The notes: generated by a model from the letters alone, not told the origin. A stretch of 64,000 nucleotides of DNA from Bacillus sp. es.034 (GCF_002563655.1 NZ_PDIY01000001.1:3880001-3944000); one strand, 5' to 3'; positions 45,111 through 54,275 are shown, counted from the stretch's first letter. Numbers and translations: made by a program.

Positions 45111-46379
45111 TTAACTATTTAAAACAGCAGATTGTGTTTGGTCTTGTTTGACGTATTTAGGAAGGATGATGGTGTAGAAAACGGCTACGGTGATGAGGCA
45201 GCCTCCGACGAGCCAGTAGAGCATTTCAACTGTGATCACAGACGGGAATGTCATGGCAATGACTCCCAGGGTGATGGATTGTGAGAGCATCATAAGTGGA
45301 TTGATCCATCCCTGTACCCTCCCCATCATCTTAGGGTCAATGATACTTGGCATCCAGCCCCCGATTGCAATGTTAACAAGTGGCAATCCGAGTGCGGCAA
45401 TGAAAATGATCATCAGAAAAAGCCAGGTGGTCGGGGCAAACGATGCTGCGATGATAAAGGTACCCGATATCACGAGACCTGCCACGATCAATACATGAAA
45501 CTTGAATTTCTGGGTGAGCATGGAGGAGAAGATACTGCCGATCAGGACTCCTGCCCCGAAGGCAACCCCTAATAGAATTGAATATTCTTCATAGGAATCG
45601 GGAGCCAATTTATATTTCAATATAAAGATAGGAATCACCGAAAACCCGCCATTCACGATTCCGAATACAACAAACCCGCCAATCAACGATAAAAGGAGCT
45701 TATGGTTCAGGATATACTTCATACCAGCTGTAAAGTCTTTCGAGACAGATTGGATGTTCAAGTCTTTCCACGAATGTTTTCCATTTGGGAGCCTGACTTC
45801 TTCAGGAATGACACATTTTTTGATCAAGATCGCTGAAACCACAAACGTAATGAAATCCACCGCAATGGCACCATAAATCCCGGTGGTCCAATAGACAAAG
45901 ATCGCAACGGCATTTCCAAGTAGCATAAACAGGCTCATCACCATTTGGTTCAGCCCTGCAGCAGTAGAATAATCATCCTTAGAGAGTACACCCTGCAGGA
46001 TTCCTTGTTCTGCCGGGAAGAAAAATTTCTGGACACCGCTTCTCAGGAAGAGAACCGTAAAAATAAGCGGAAGCCAGCCTATAAAGATGGCACCGAATAA
46101 TAATAATGTGAGAAAAGCACTGATCGTATCACAGTGATACGCAATTTTTTGGCGGTCCAGTCTGTCAGCGAACACGCCTACAAGGAAAAACACGAGAAGA
46201 GTCGGTAGTGAATACATCATTTCCGTAACCGATGCATACATGGGCTGGTCAGAAAATCGATCCAGAAGATAAAACATAAACGCCGTCAGACCGATCACAC
46301 TTCCCATATGCGAAGTGAAGTTTGCGAAGAATAATTTTAAAAATATTGGATTCTTAAAGATTTCAATCATTTTTTTCAT
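45111..46379 (-). CDS. MFS transporter (drug-efflux, MFS_3 type)
   Basis: A 422-residue protein with about 12 helices and the loop 2-3 signature GVFADRLDRQKIAYHCD. It is of the MFS_3 group of putative macrolide/drug exporters (MefA-like). GGGGGACGG lies upstream of the ATG at 46379. A structured leader at 46440-46500 precedes it. Substrate unknown. Confidence 0.82.
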   Translation of the reverse strand: MKKMIEIFKNPIFLKLFFANFTSHMGSVIGLTAFMFYLLDRFSDQPMYASVTEMMYSLPTLLVFFLVGVFADRLDRQKIAYHCDTISAFLTLLLFGAIFIGWLPLIFTVLFLRSGVQKFFFPAEQGILQGVLSKDDYSTAAGLNQMVMSLFMLLGNAVAIFVYWTTGIYGAIAVDFITFVVSAILIKKCVIPEEVRLPNGKHSWKDLNIQSVSKDFTAGMKYILNHKLLLSLIGGFVVFGIVNGGFSVIPIFILKYKLAPDSYEEYSILLGVAFGAGVLIGSIFSSMLTQKFKFHVLIVAGLVISGTFIIAASFAPTTWLFLMIIFIAALGLPLVNIAIGGWMPSIIDPKMMGRVQGWINPLMMLSQSITLGVIAMTFPSVITVEMLYWLVGGCLITVAVFYTIILPKYVKQDQTQSAVLNS

Positions 46380-46439
46380 AACATCCGTCCCCCATCATTA
46401 TGTAACTATCTTTATCATATGGAAATAGCCTTAAAGACA

Positions 46440-46500
46440 GTAGGGGCTCCTGGTGGTTTTTTCCTCCGTCTCGGGTCGGATAAGGTTTAGGCGCCCCTGC
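46440..46500 (-). ncRNA. Structured leader element before the MFS gene, class not recognised
   Basis: On the minus strand GCAGGGGC (46500-46493) pairs with GCCCCTAC (46447-46440, one G-U). Inside, CCT/AGG, then CCT/AGG and CCG/CGG stack in order, separated by AAA opposite AAAAAACCACC and by TAT. The apical loop is ACCCGAGA. Such a stacked hairpin with A-rich internal loops 60 nt before an efflux gene resembles a riboswitch or attenuator. It does not fit any class I know. Confidence 0.5.
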
Positions 46501-46516
46501 AAATCATTCAAATTCA

Positions 46517-46552
46517 ATAAAAATAGCCCGGAACACCAAGGCTCCGGGCTAC
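46517..46552 (-). terminator. Terminator of the yfcC-iadA operon
   Basis: On the minus strand TAGCCCGGA pairs with TCCGGGCTA and is followed by TTTTATT. Confidence 0.88.
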
Positions 46553-46564
46553 TCTTTCTTTCAA

Positions 46565-47740
46565 TCACTGTTCAAATGTCCCTTTCACGATCGCTTCCCC
46601 GTTCTCCACCATCAGTTTTCCCCTCGCGAAGACCGTATTCACGTCAAGGGTTTCCTGATCCAATAGGACAAGATCAGCGTCCTTTTCGACTTCCACGTGA
46701 CCTTTTTGCTTTAGTTTCAGTATTTTCGCAGGATTCGAGGTGATGACCCTGATTGCTGTTTCCAATGGGATGTTTTCCACCAGAACGGCGTCCTTCACTT
46801 CATCATAGAGGCTTGACACCTGACCGATCTGCAGTCCGATCAGTTCTCCATCACTATCAAAATTCGGCAGACTTGCTTGTCCATCGGAAGTGTAAGTGAT
46901 TTGTTCCACCGGTACGCCCGCATCGAGCATGCGTTTAAGTGCCTTACTGCATTTCACTTCCCCATCTTCAAGAAACTGAGGGATGGTACTCGTCGTAAAG
47001 TCTACATATCCACCTTTAAGGGCATATTGAATCCCTGCTTCAAAGAGATGGGCATTCCGGTTGATATGAGTCGGATAGAACTGCTTGATCGGAATATCCG
47101 TTGTCTCGACAATCTTTTCCAACAGGTCCAGATGATCATAACTATCCCCGACGTGAACATTGACAATCCCGGCTTTCCCGGACAGCATCCCTCCGATCCT
47201 TGCGGCGGAAGCAATTTTTGCTAATTCGTTTACCGTCGGCTGAGATGAGCGATGATCGGCAATCGCCACTTCACCCACACCAATGATTCTATCCACTAGC
47301 ATGATATCATCTTCAATCTTTCCGGTAAGTGTTTTCAAAGGTACCTGGTATGAACCGGTTTGCGTATAACAGGTTATCCCTTCTTCCTCAAGCCCCTTCG
47401 CTTTGGCTATGAGGCTTGCCATCTTCCTCGTCGTCCCGTCTGTGCCGATGACACCGACAAGAGTGGTGATTCCCGTGAGAGTGGCCTGGGTCAATTGGAT
47501 TTCAGGGGTTCTTGTCCGGAAGCTCCCTTCGCCCCCTCCGCCCATAATATGGACGTGGGAGTCGATGAATCCGGGTACAATATATTTCCCGGTTGCATCC
47601 ACCACTTTTATATCCACAAATTGACCGGGAAGTGCAATCTTGTCTTCAATGAATCCTATTTTATCCCCTACCAGGAGGATATCCTTTTTCCCTAGATATG
47701 CTGGAGCATAAACTTCCCCGTTTTGTATAAGTGTTAACAT
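46565..47740 (-). CDS. iadA: Isoaspartyl dipeptidase (beta-aspartyl-peptidase) IadA
   Basis: A 391-residue amidohydrolase. The first metal pair is HVH in VPGFIDSHVHIMGGGGEG near residue 60; later ligands lie in IVNVHVGDSYDHL and PTHINRNAHLF, and the catalytic Asp in TYTSDGQ. It cleaves isoaspartyl dipeptides formed when proteins age. The ATG at 47740 follows GAAAGGGG. It lies after a permease under a sigma-54-type promoter, suggesting peptide scavenging. Confidence 0.9.
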   Translation of the reverse strand: MLTLIQNGEVYAPAYLGKKDILLVGDKIGFIEDKIALPGQFVDIKVVDATGKYIVPGFIDSHVHIMGGGGEGSFRTRTPEIQLTQATLTGITTLVGVIGTDGTTRKMASLIAKAKGLEEEGITCYTQTGSYQVPLKTLTGKIEDDIMLVDRIIGVGEVAIADHRSSQPTVNELAKIASAARIGGMLSGKAGIVNVHVGDSYDHLDLLEKIVETTDIPIKQFYPTHINRNAHLFEAGIQYALKGGYVDFTTSTIPQFLEDGEVKCSKALKRMLDAGVPVEQITYTSDGQASLPNFDSDGELIGLQIGQVSSLYDEVKDAVLVENIPLETAIRVITSNPAKILKLKQKGHVEVEKDADLVLLDQETLDVNTVFARGKLMVENGEAIVKGTFEQ

Positions 47741-47796
47741 GATGTTTGCCCCTTTCACTATTTATTCATAATGTAGCCTGGCCCGAAGATGGCTGA

Positions 47797-49299
47797 TTAA
47801 AAGCCAATGAGCGTTGCTGTAATGACAAAGATGGATGATAGGACGAATAGTATAAGCATGAATTTAATGATGAATTTCGCCCACACAGCCCAGTCGACCC
47901 TGGCTGCCCCGAGGGTCCCCATAAGGGCGGCAGAAGTCGGAACCAGGATATTCGTTAATCCATCCCCCAGTTGGAAAGCGAGTACCGATACTTGACGCGT
48001 GACGCCTGCGATATCGGAAAGCGGGGCCATCAACGGCATCGTGAGCGCCGCTTGACCAGAACCGGAGACCACGAAGAAGTTGAATACAGATTGGAATACA
48101 TACATACACCATGCAGAGATGGCTTCCGGGAAATCACCGACTACCTGCCCTGCACCATATAATACGGTGTTCAATACAGATGGTGCGTCCGGTACGTCTC
48201 CACCAAGGATGATGACGATCCCTTTTGCCATCCCAACCACCAAAGCTGCAGGAAGAAGATCTTTTGCACCATCGATGAAGCCGTTCGCTACATCATCCCA
48301 ATTCATTCCATTTAATTTAAACAGTACCCCTATTACCCCTGCAACTAAGCCTATTGTGAAGAATTGGCTTGCAATTTCAGGAATGTAGTAGGCGTGTTCC
48401 ACTACTCCCCAAATGATCCAGGCGATCCCCACTGCCACTGTAAGGATGACGAGGAAATGTCCCAAAGTGAATTTGGCATTTAGTTGTTCCACTTTACCTT
48501 CTTTTCTGAAATACTCATCCGTTTTATAAGAAAGACTTCGTTTAGGATCCTTCTTGATCGCATTGGCATATCTCCAAGTATAAATGATCCCCACCAGTGT
48601 GAAGACAACCCACATGGCAATTCGGAAGCCTGCCCCTGATAATACCGGAACACCTGAAACTCCCTGTGCGATCGCTACACCAAATGGATTCATCCATGAA
48701 GTGGCAAATCCGATCTGAGTGGCTACATACGTGATCATGATGCCCGTGATGGCATCATATCCGATGGCAATCATGATCGGAACGAGGATCATGGCAAACG
48801 CGATGGCCTCTTCCCCCATACCAAAAACGGCTCCACCCAATGAAAATAAGAAGAACATGATCGGAATGATAAGGGACTCCTTCCCCTTGGTCCGATCGAT
48901 TACTTTCAAGATCCCTTCTTCGATCGCCCTTGTTTTCATGATGATTCCGAAGGCTCCCCCGATAATGAGGATAAAAGCCACTACCCCAACGGCCGAGCCC
49001 CATTTATCCCCTGATACAAGACCTTCAAATACATAATTCAGGAGACCGATCCCCCCACCAGGTTCAAAAAGGCTTGTTCCTTCCCTGATCAGGTTTCCAT
49101 CCTCATCTTTTAAATAACTGAACGAATCCGGATCCAGGACTGTTTTCGTTTGTTCTTCCCCATTCTGCATATACGTGATCTCTTCTGTTGCAAATTGCCC
49201 CTTAGGTATGACATACGTTAATATGGCAGCCGCAAGTACGACGAAAAACACAATGATAAATGTATGCGGCACCTTCCAAGCTTTTTGTTCTCTCTCCAT
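47797..49299 (-). CDS. YfcC-family (DcuC superfamily) membrane permease
   Basis: A 500-residue protein with about 12 helices. It has an extracellular acidic loop after helix 1, and SLGGAVFGMGEEAIAFAMILVPIMIAIGYD and GQAALTMPLMAPLSDIAG as conserved transport segments. YfcC proteins are ion-coupled carriers of carboxylates, amino acids or peptides. The ATG at 49299 follows GGGGGGAAAAG; 31 residues of the longer frame are upstream of the promoter -12. It is the first gene with iadA, so isoaspartyl peptides are a plausible cargo (inference). Confidence 0.83.
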   Translation of the reverse strand: MEREQKAWKVPHTFIIVFFVVLAAAILTYVIPKGQFATEEITYMQNGEEQTKTVLDPDSFSYLKDEDGNLIREGTSLFEPGGGIGLLNYVFEGLVSGDKWGSAVGVVAFILIIGGAFGIIMKTRAIEEGILKVIDRTKGKESLIIPIMFFLFSLGGAVFGMGEEAIAFAMILVPIMIAIGYDAITGIMITYVATQIGFATSWMNPFGVAIAQGVSGVPVLSGAGFRIAMWVVFTLVGIIYTWRYANAIKKDPKRSLSYKTDEYFRKEGKVEQLNAKFTLGHFLVILTVAVGIAWIIWGVVEHAYYIPEIASQFFTIGLVAGVIGVLFKLNGMNWDDVANGFIDGAKDLLPAALVVGMAKGIVIILGGDVPDAPSVLNTVLYGAGQVVGDFPEAISAWCMYVFQSVFNFFVVSGSGQAALTMPLMAPLSDIAGVTRQVSVLAFQLGDGLTNILVPTSAALMGTLGAARVDWAVWAKFIIKFMLILFVLSSIFVITATLIGF

Positions 49300-49345
49300 T
49301 TCTTTTCCCCCCGTTTGACAGATTAATATCCTACATTTTCTTACA

Positions 49346-49362
49346 TGCAAGTTCCATGCCAA
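49346..49362 (-). promoter_or_regulatory. Sigma-54 (SigL) -24/-12 promoter of yfcC-iadA
   Basis: On the minus strand TTGGCATGGAACTTGCA gives GG and GC exactly 10 nt apart, matching TGGCAC-N5-TTGC. It lies about 47 bp before the yfcC start. The adjacent divergent gene encodes a sigma-54 activator. Confidence 0.88.
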
Positions 49363-49412
49363 TCCATTATTATCTGAAAATACAAACTTCAATCCCGCTA
49401 ATGGTTGAAATA

Positions 49413-49446
49413 GGTTAGAATATAGATAACCAAAAACCTTTTGTTA
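49413..49446. promoter_or_regulatory. Candidate enhancer/operator repeats for the sigma-54 activator
   Basis: GGTTA (49413) and TAACC (49427) form one inverted repeat. TAACC-AAAA-ACC-TTTT-GTTAACC continues to 49450. The GGTT/AACC units lie 50-90 bp upstream of the sigma-54 promoter and just before the activator gene, a fitting place for an upstream activating sequence. Confidence 0.5.
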
Positions 49447-49464
49447 ACCATAAGGAGGATTCAA

Positions 49465-51525
49465 ATGAAACGTGAATTAATTCTATTAGCCGGCACAAAG
49501 GAAACAGAGAGAGCCCTGAAGGAACAGTTACAGTCCGTTTTTGGCGAACTGATCCATATTACCAGTTATGCCTGTGATGAGGGGATTGCATCCTTTTTCA
49601 CAAATGAGCTGATTGTATATTCTTCTGCGCTGATCGACCCTGAAGTACAGGAATATATCGATTTCGATTCCTGTACCATCATCAAAGCACGCCGCACGGT
49701 GAACTACGAATACATAGACCGTATATTTGAGTTACCTCCCGGAAAGAAGATCCTTTATGTGAATGATTTCATCGAGACGGCCCAAGAAGCCGTCGCCACT
49801 CTGAAACGTCTCGGGATTGATCATGTGGACTATATTCCCTACTCCCCATCAGGAGGAGGGAATATGAAACAAATTGATACCGCTGTTTCTCCAGGGGAGA
49901 TGGCAAGCATCCCCTCTTCCATTTCCCAAAAAATCGATATAGGCGTCAGACTGATTGATTTGAATACAATCATGAAAATCATCCATCACTTTCAGTTATC
50001 AGAGAGATTGACCTTTGATATCACAGATCGTTATACAAGGAAAATCATCGAGCTCAGCCAAAAGCTCGGTGCCATCAACCGTCGAGCCAAAACATTAAAC
50101 AAATTTTTAAATAAAGTGGTCGATGGAGTTAACGACGGGATCCTCGCCTTTCAGGAGGATGGGGAAATCACCGTCTTCAATGAAGTGCTCGAAAGAATGA
50201 TCGGGATCACCGCCGCTCACGCTAAGGGTAAGAAATTGAGCAGGGTGTTTAAAAACATCGAACTTAATCATTTTCTGACCTCGGAGCAGGATGAAGATTT
50301 GGAATACTTCACCCTTCGACAGCAGAATGTCATGGTATATCGTTTCCGTTTGGAAGCTGAGGGTGTCATTGTCGCTACTTTCAAAGATATGGAAGAGACC
50401 ATTGAAATGGAGAAAGTGCGGAAACGCGAGCTGCAACGAAGGGGTTATATCGCTAAGTATACATTCGACAGCATATTAGGGAACAGCCATCTTATTAACG
50501 ACACAAAGTTGATTGCAGAAAAACTCGCAATAAGCGAGCTGCCGGTATTGATTTACGGTGAGACAGGGACTGGGAAAGAGCTGTTTTCCAGCGCCATGCA
50601 CAATGATTCTTCACGGAAGAACAGTCCATACCTCGCTGTTAACTGCAGCGCCTTGCCGGAAGACCTATTGGAAAGTGAATTATTCGGTTATGAGGAAGGA
50701 GCCTTTACGGGGGCGAAAAAGGGCGGCAAAAAGGGCTTATTCGAACAAGCCGATGGAGGCACCCTGTTCCTTGATGAAATAGGTGATATCAGCTTAAAGC
50801 TTCAGGCGAGACTCCTAAGGGTCCTTCAGGAAATGGAAATCAGAAGAATCGGAGGAAACAAAAATATCCCGGTGGATGTTCGGATCATCGCTGCTACAAA
50901 CAAGGATCTTCAAGCCTTAATCATTAAAGGTACGCTCCGGGAAGACCTCTATCATCGATTAAAAGTGTTATCCTTACAGCTTCCAAGCCTCAGGGAAAGA
51001 AGTGAAGATATCCCCCTCCTTATCGAACACTTCCTCGGTATGGAGCATAGTAAAATCACCACGATCGACCGCGGCGTATTGGAAGCCATGAAGAAAGCTC
51101 CGTGGAAGGGAAATATCCGGGAACTAAAAAATACACTCCTATATATGATGACCGTCGCCGGGCACAACAGGCTGACACTCCAAGAATTACCGAGAAATGA
51201 TCATAATTTCACTGATATAGAGCAAACTAACGGTACCTATTCTCCATCGGGAATCACCATGTCTAAATCCCAGGAGTATATCAACATTCTGACAGCATTA
51301 AAGGGATTCTTTGGAAACGGAGAGAGGGCAAGCAGGGAAAAGATCCATTCTTCCCTCCAACAAAGTCCGACCCCGCTCTCCGTTCAACAGATCAGGACAA
51401 GATTGAGTGAATTACAGGATTTAGGATACGTTTCCATTCAAAGAGGGAGAATCGGAACTGAAATAACACCTGCAGGAGTAAATTGGCTAAACGAAAAGAG
51501 GGAGAATGTTTTAACCAGTCGATAA
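49465..51525 (+). CDS. Sigma-54-dependent enhancer-binding transcriptional activator
   Basis: A 686-residue protein. The amino-terminal 180 residues resemble the PrpR sensor (ARRTVNYEYIDRIFELPPGKKILYV split over residues about 70-100). A PAS-like domain covers about 210-320. The AAA+ domain has GETGTGKE near 370, the sigma-54-contact loop GAFTGAKKGG near 425, Walker B GGTLFLDEIGD, and RIIAATNKDL. Instead of a Fis HTH, the end looks like a winged helix (VQQIRTRLSELQDLGYVSIQRG). The ATG at 49465 follows AAGGAGG. It probably activates divergent yfcC-iadA. Confidence 0.88.
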   Translation: MKRELILLAGTKETERALKEQLQSVFGELIHITSYACDEGIASFFTNELIVYSSALIDPEVQEYIDFDSCTIIKARRTVNYEYIDRIFELPPGKKILYVNDFIETAQEAVATLKRLGIDHVDYIPYSPSGGGNMKQIDTAVSPGEMASIPSSISQKIDIGVRLIDLNTIMKIIHHFQLSERLTFDITDRYTRKIIELSQKLGAINRRAKTLNKFLNKVVDGVNDGILAFQEDGEITVFNEVLERMIGITAAHAKGKKLSRVFKNIELNHFLTSEQDEDLEYFTLRQQNVMVYRFRLEAEGVIVATFKDMEETIEMEKVRKRELQRRGYIAKYTFDSILGNSHLINDTKLIAEKLAISELPVLIYGETGTGKELFSSAMHNDSSRKNSPYLAVNCSALPEDLLESELFGYEEGAFTGAKKGGKKGLFEQADGGTLFLDEIGDISLKLQARLLRVLQEMEIRRIGGNKNIPVDVRIIAATNKDLQALIIKGTLREDLYHRLKVLSLQLPSLRERSEDIPLLIEHFLGMEHSKITTIDRGVLEAMKKAPWKGNIRELKNTLLYMMTVAGHNRLTLQELPRNDHNFTDIEQTNGTYSPSGITMSKSQEYINILTALKGFFGNGERASREKIHSSLQQSPTPLSVQQIRTRLSELQDLGYVSIQRGRIGTEITPAGVNWLNEKRENVLTSR

Positions 51526-51533
51526 CGGGGTAT
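51508..51533 (+). promoter_or_regulatory. Candidate sigma-B promoter before the 22-residue ORF
   Basis: GTTTTA (51508-51513) and GGGTAT (51528-51533) are separated by 14 bp, close to the general-stress consensus GTTTAA-N12-15-GGGTAT. It overlaps the end of the activator gene. Confidence 0.55.
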
Positions 51534-51597
51534 CTTACCTTTAACCGGTTAGATACAAAAAACATTCTTCACGATACAATAAGTCGAGGTGATTTTC

Positions 51598-51666
51598 ATG
51601 GTACGTACGATCTTAATGGTCATTGGCGCAATTGTTGTTATTGGCTGGATCATCAGCATGCTTTAA
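51598..51666 (+). CDS. Micro-protein, single transmembrane helix (22 residues)
   Basis: The protein is MVRTILMVIGAIVVIGWIISML in two stretches (positively charged start, then one helix). CGAGGTGA lies 5-6 nt before the ATG. A sigma-B-like promoter lies upstream and a strong terminator downstream, making a complete small transcription unit. The function is unknown. Confidence 0.62.
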   Translation: MVRTILMVIGAIVVIGWIISML

Positions 51667-51726
51667 GCGAGACCCTATCAGCCAAACATTATTCTTGCAA
51701 TTATTTGAGTTATATTATTGAAAGCG

Positions 51727-51769
51727 AAGGAGCAGAATGGATCTTCCCCCCATTCTGCTCCTTATTTTT
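51727..51769 (+). terminator. Terminator of the micro-protein transcript
   Basis: AAGGAGCAGAATGG pairs with CCATTCTGCTCCTT, followed by ATTTTTATTT. Confidence 0.9.
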
Positions 51770-51870
51770 ATTTCAGAATAATCCACACCCTATCTCGGGA
51801 ATTTGCCGAAGAAGATTAAAAATTCTTTAAACGGGTAAACAACAGGTATCCCAATGTTGAGGTGATTAAC

Positions 51871-52389
51871 GTGTATAGACATATTCTATTAGCTTACGAT
51901 GAAACAGATGGCAGTAAAAAAGCATTAGACGAAGTATCGAAATTAATGAAAAGTTCCATAGACTCTAAACTGACCGTGCTTCATATTTCAGACGAAAAGA
52001 CAGCGAATGAACCCCGTGACAATTTCACACCGACTCATGCACTCGCTGATACGTCACCTGGTTTCGATAACCAGTACATGGGGAATTTATCGGTTTCCCC
52101 TGACAACAAAGTCCGTGACGAAGACAGGCATGAAATCAAGACACCTTCTTCCACTCACCCGTATTTAGTAAATGCAAGGGAAAAACTTTCCCCTCTTGGA
52201 GTGGATGCCAACTACATTCACCTGTCAGGGTCAGAAGCGAAACGCATTTGTGAATACGCCAAGGAAATACAGGCAGACCTGGTTGTCGTTGGTAGCAGCG
52301 GAAAATCCGGCATGAAAAAATGGGTACTCGGAAGTGTAAGCGAAAAAGTCACACAAGACTGTGAATCCAGTGTCCTGGTGGTAAAGTAA
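51871..52389 (+). CDS. Universal stress protein (UspA family)
   Basis: A 172-residue UspA-fold protein. It begins YRHILLAYDETDGSKKALDE, has a variable middle insertion of about 50 residues (80-125), and ends with the nucleotide-binding VVVGSSGKSGMKKWVLGSVSEKV. The GxxGxxxx-S pattern indicates ATP binding. GTG at 51871 lies 6 nt after GAGGTG; the GTG at 51862 is inside that RBS. Confidence 0.88.
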   Translation: MYRHILLAYDETDGSKKALDEVSKLMKSSIDSKLTVLHISDEKTANEPRDNFTPTHALADTSPGFDNQYMGNLSVSPDNKVRDEDRHEIKTPSSTHPYLVNAREKLSPLGVDANYIHLSGSEAKRICEYAKEIQADLVVVGSSGKSGMKKWVLGSVSEKVTQDCESSVLVVK

Positions 52390-52397
52390 ACCATCAA

Positions 52398-52442
52398 CAA
52401 AGAGGAGGGACGGACCTTGAAAGGTCCGTCCCTCCTCTTTAT
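52398..52442. terminator. Strong bidirectional terminator
   Basis: An 18- to 20-bp stem (AAAGAGGAGGGACGG with CCTT, and its complement) with a short loop lies between uspA and the convergent regulator gene. Confidence 0.92.
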
Positions 52443-52450
52443 TATGTATC

Positions 52451-52903
52451 CTAATCAACCGTTAATTCATCCAACCGTTTACGGCTGCTTTCCTCATCAA
52501 AGCTGCTATAGATCCGGTAATCCTCTGCATCGAGTATCCGATAATGTTTGCTGAACAGATTTTGTTGAAGAATGTATTCGTCGGTCTTTTTGATATCCTT
52601 CCACCAAATCTTTCCACCAAGTGTCTTTTCCTTCCGATAATCAATGCCTTCCCGGGCGATGGTCTCGATGACTTCGAGTGGTTCTCCACCAAGACTGGTC
52701 ATCAACGTTTCACTATCCTTGAATAATGCACAAATCGCGACCGCTGCGGTCCAGCTGGCCATCACCCTACCCTTTTCAATCTGCACGAGAGTTTTTTTCG
52801 ATAGCCCTATGACTGTAGCCATCTTATCCTGCGTATACCCCGCCTCTGTCCGTACCAACCTTAGTTTATCAGAGATGATTAATATGATTTCTTCTTTTGT
52901 CAT
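52451..52903 (-). CDS. XRE-family helix-turn-helix regulator
   Basis: A 150-residue protein. The amino-terminal HTH is LRLVRTEAGYTQDKMATVIG and LSKKTLVQIEKGR (residues 13-50). The carboxyl part (WWKDIKKTDEYILQQNLFS, YRIYSSF) has no motif I can name. The ATG at 52903 follows AAGGTGTG. It lies alone between uspA and the broken photolyase. Targets unknown. Confidence 0.82.
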   Translation of the reverse strand: MTKEEIILIISDKLRLVRTEAGYTQDKMATVIGLSKKTLVQIEKGRVMASWTAAVAICALFKDSETLMTSLGGEPLEVIETIAREGIDYRKEKTLGGKIWWKDIKKTDEYILQQNLFSKHYRILDAEDYRIYSSFDEESSRKRLDELTVD

Positions 52904-53100
52904 GGTTTCACACCTTAATTGTTTATAGTGTAATATTACACCTATATCATACCTGTTTTCAATCCCAATCAAACATCTTTTATCCAACCCATTGAATTTT
53001 GAATACCAATCTATGATTCATTATACTTCTACTTAGAATACGTTAAATAATTTACGTAACCATGTGCTGAAACCAGCATCATTTCAAAGGAGGAATCAAG

Positions 53101-54229
53101 GTGAAGGATCCCATCATCGTTCTGATCAGGGAGGACTTACGGATTCATGATCACCCTGCTCTCTATGCAGCTTGCCAGGAAGGGAACGTGATCCCCCTTT
53201 ATATATTGGATGAGGAAGCCCCCCTAGGCGAAGCAAAGAAGTGGTGGCTGCACCGGAATATCGAGACCTACCAACATACCCTTCAATCGATTAACGGCAG
53301 ACTATGGCTTGATAAAGGGAACGTGGAAGAAGTCCTTTCCCAATGGGTGAAGAACACAAATGCAAAAGCTGTTTACTGGAATCGGATATACGCCCCTGAC
53401 ATTTACCAAAGGGATCGTACGATGGCCGAGTCCTTATCTTCTCAAGGAATCCAAATCAAAACGTTCGAGGGAACCCTTCTTATGCCCCCTTGGAAAATCA
53501 AAAAGGATGACGGTACTCCATATAAGGTGTATTCAGCTTATTACCGATCACTCAGGAAAGAAGAAGTCCCTAAACCCCTTCCAGCGCTTAAACGGATGGA
53601 AGTTCCACATCTTCAAGACGTTGGAATGGTCCTGAACGATTTGGATCTCCTCCCCTCCATCCCCTGGTATCACATGATGGAAAGCATATGGGACCCTGGT
53701 GAAGAAGCTAAATTCAAAAGAATGAACTCATTCCTCACTAAAAGATTAGATGATTATTCTGAAGGTAGAGATTTCCCGGGCATGGGACTGCATTCCACCC
53801 TGTCCCCCTATTTGGCTCTCGGGGTCATTTCCGTCAGGAGAATCTATCATACCCTCCTCGATATGGAGAATAAGCCCATGGCAGAGGGGAGCAGAATGGT
53901 TTCTTGATACCCTGATTGACGCAGACCTTGCCAACAACTCAATGGGGTGGCAGTGGGTGGCAGGCTCAGGATTTGATGCCGCACCTTACTTCCGCATCTT
54001 TAATCCGACCCTTCAAAGTGAAAAGTTTGATGAAGAAGGGATATATATACGGATGTGGGTCCCTGAACTAAGCCGACTCCCAAATCGATATATACACAAA
54101 CCCTCAGACGCTCCCGAAGATGTGCTGAAAAAAGCAAACATTACCCTTGGAACGGATTATCCATATCCGCTCGTTGATCACAAAGCAGCCAGAAATAGAG
54201 CATTGGCCCACTTTGAGGAAATAAAATAA
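53101..54229 (+). pseudogene. phrB: Deoxyribodipyrimidine photolyase, broken by an out-of-frame internal deletion
   Basis: The first frame (53101-53907) encodes the photolyase amino domain and the start of the FAD domain: IVLIREDLRIHDHPAL, VYWNRIYAPDI, then GMGLHSTLSPYLALGVISVRRIYH. Near 53868-53877 the homologous sequence jumps to the next frame with PWQRGAEWFLDTLIDADLA, followed by the normal ending. The core segment in between (the conserved WREF and MRQLWxTGWMHNR regions), roughly 100 residues, is absent. Neither piece can bind FAD fully, so the gene is very probably dead. The RBS AAAGGAGG and GTG start remain. Confidence 0.88.
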
Positions 54230-54235
54230 TGCAAA

Positions 54236-54273
54236 GGAAAGGACCCGAAACGAGCGTATCGGGTCCTTTTTTA
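54236..54273. terminator. Bidirectional terminator
   Basis: AAAGGACCCGA pairs with TCGGGTCCTTT, followed by TTT, between the photolyase remnant and putP. Confidence 0.88.
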
Positions 54274-54275
54274 GA

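Noticed and set aside
53750-54229. Separate 159-residue gene for the photolyase carboxyl part
   Set aside because: Its first 42 residues are the wrong frame of the photolyase; only the part after 53875 is homologous. It was merged into one pseudogene.
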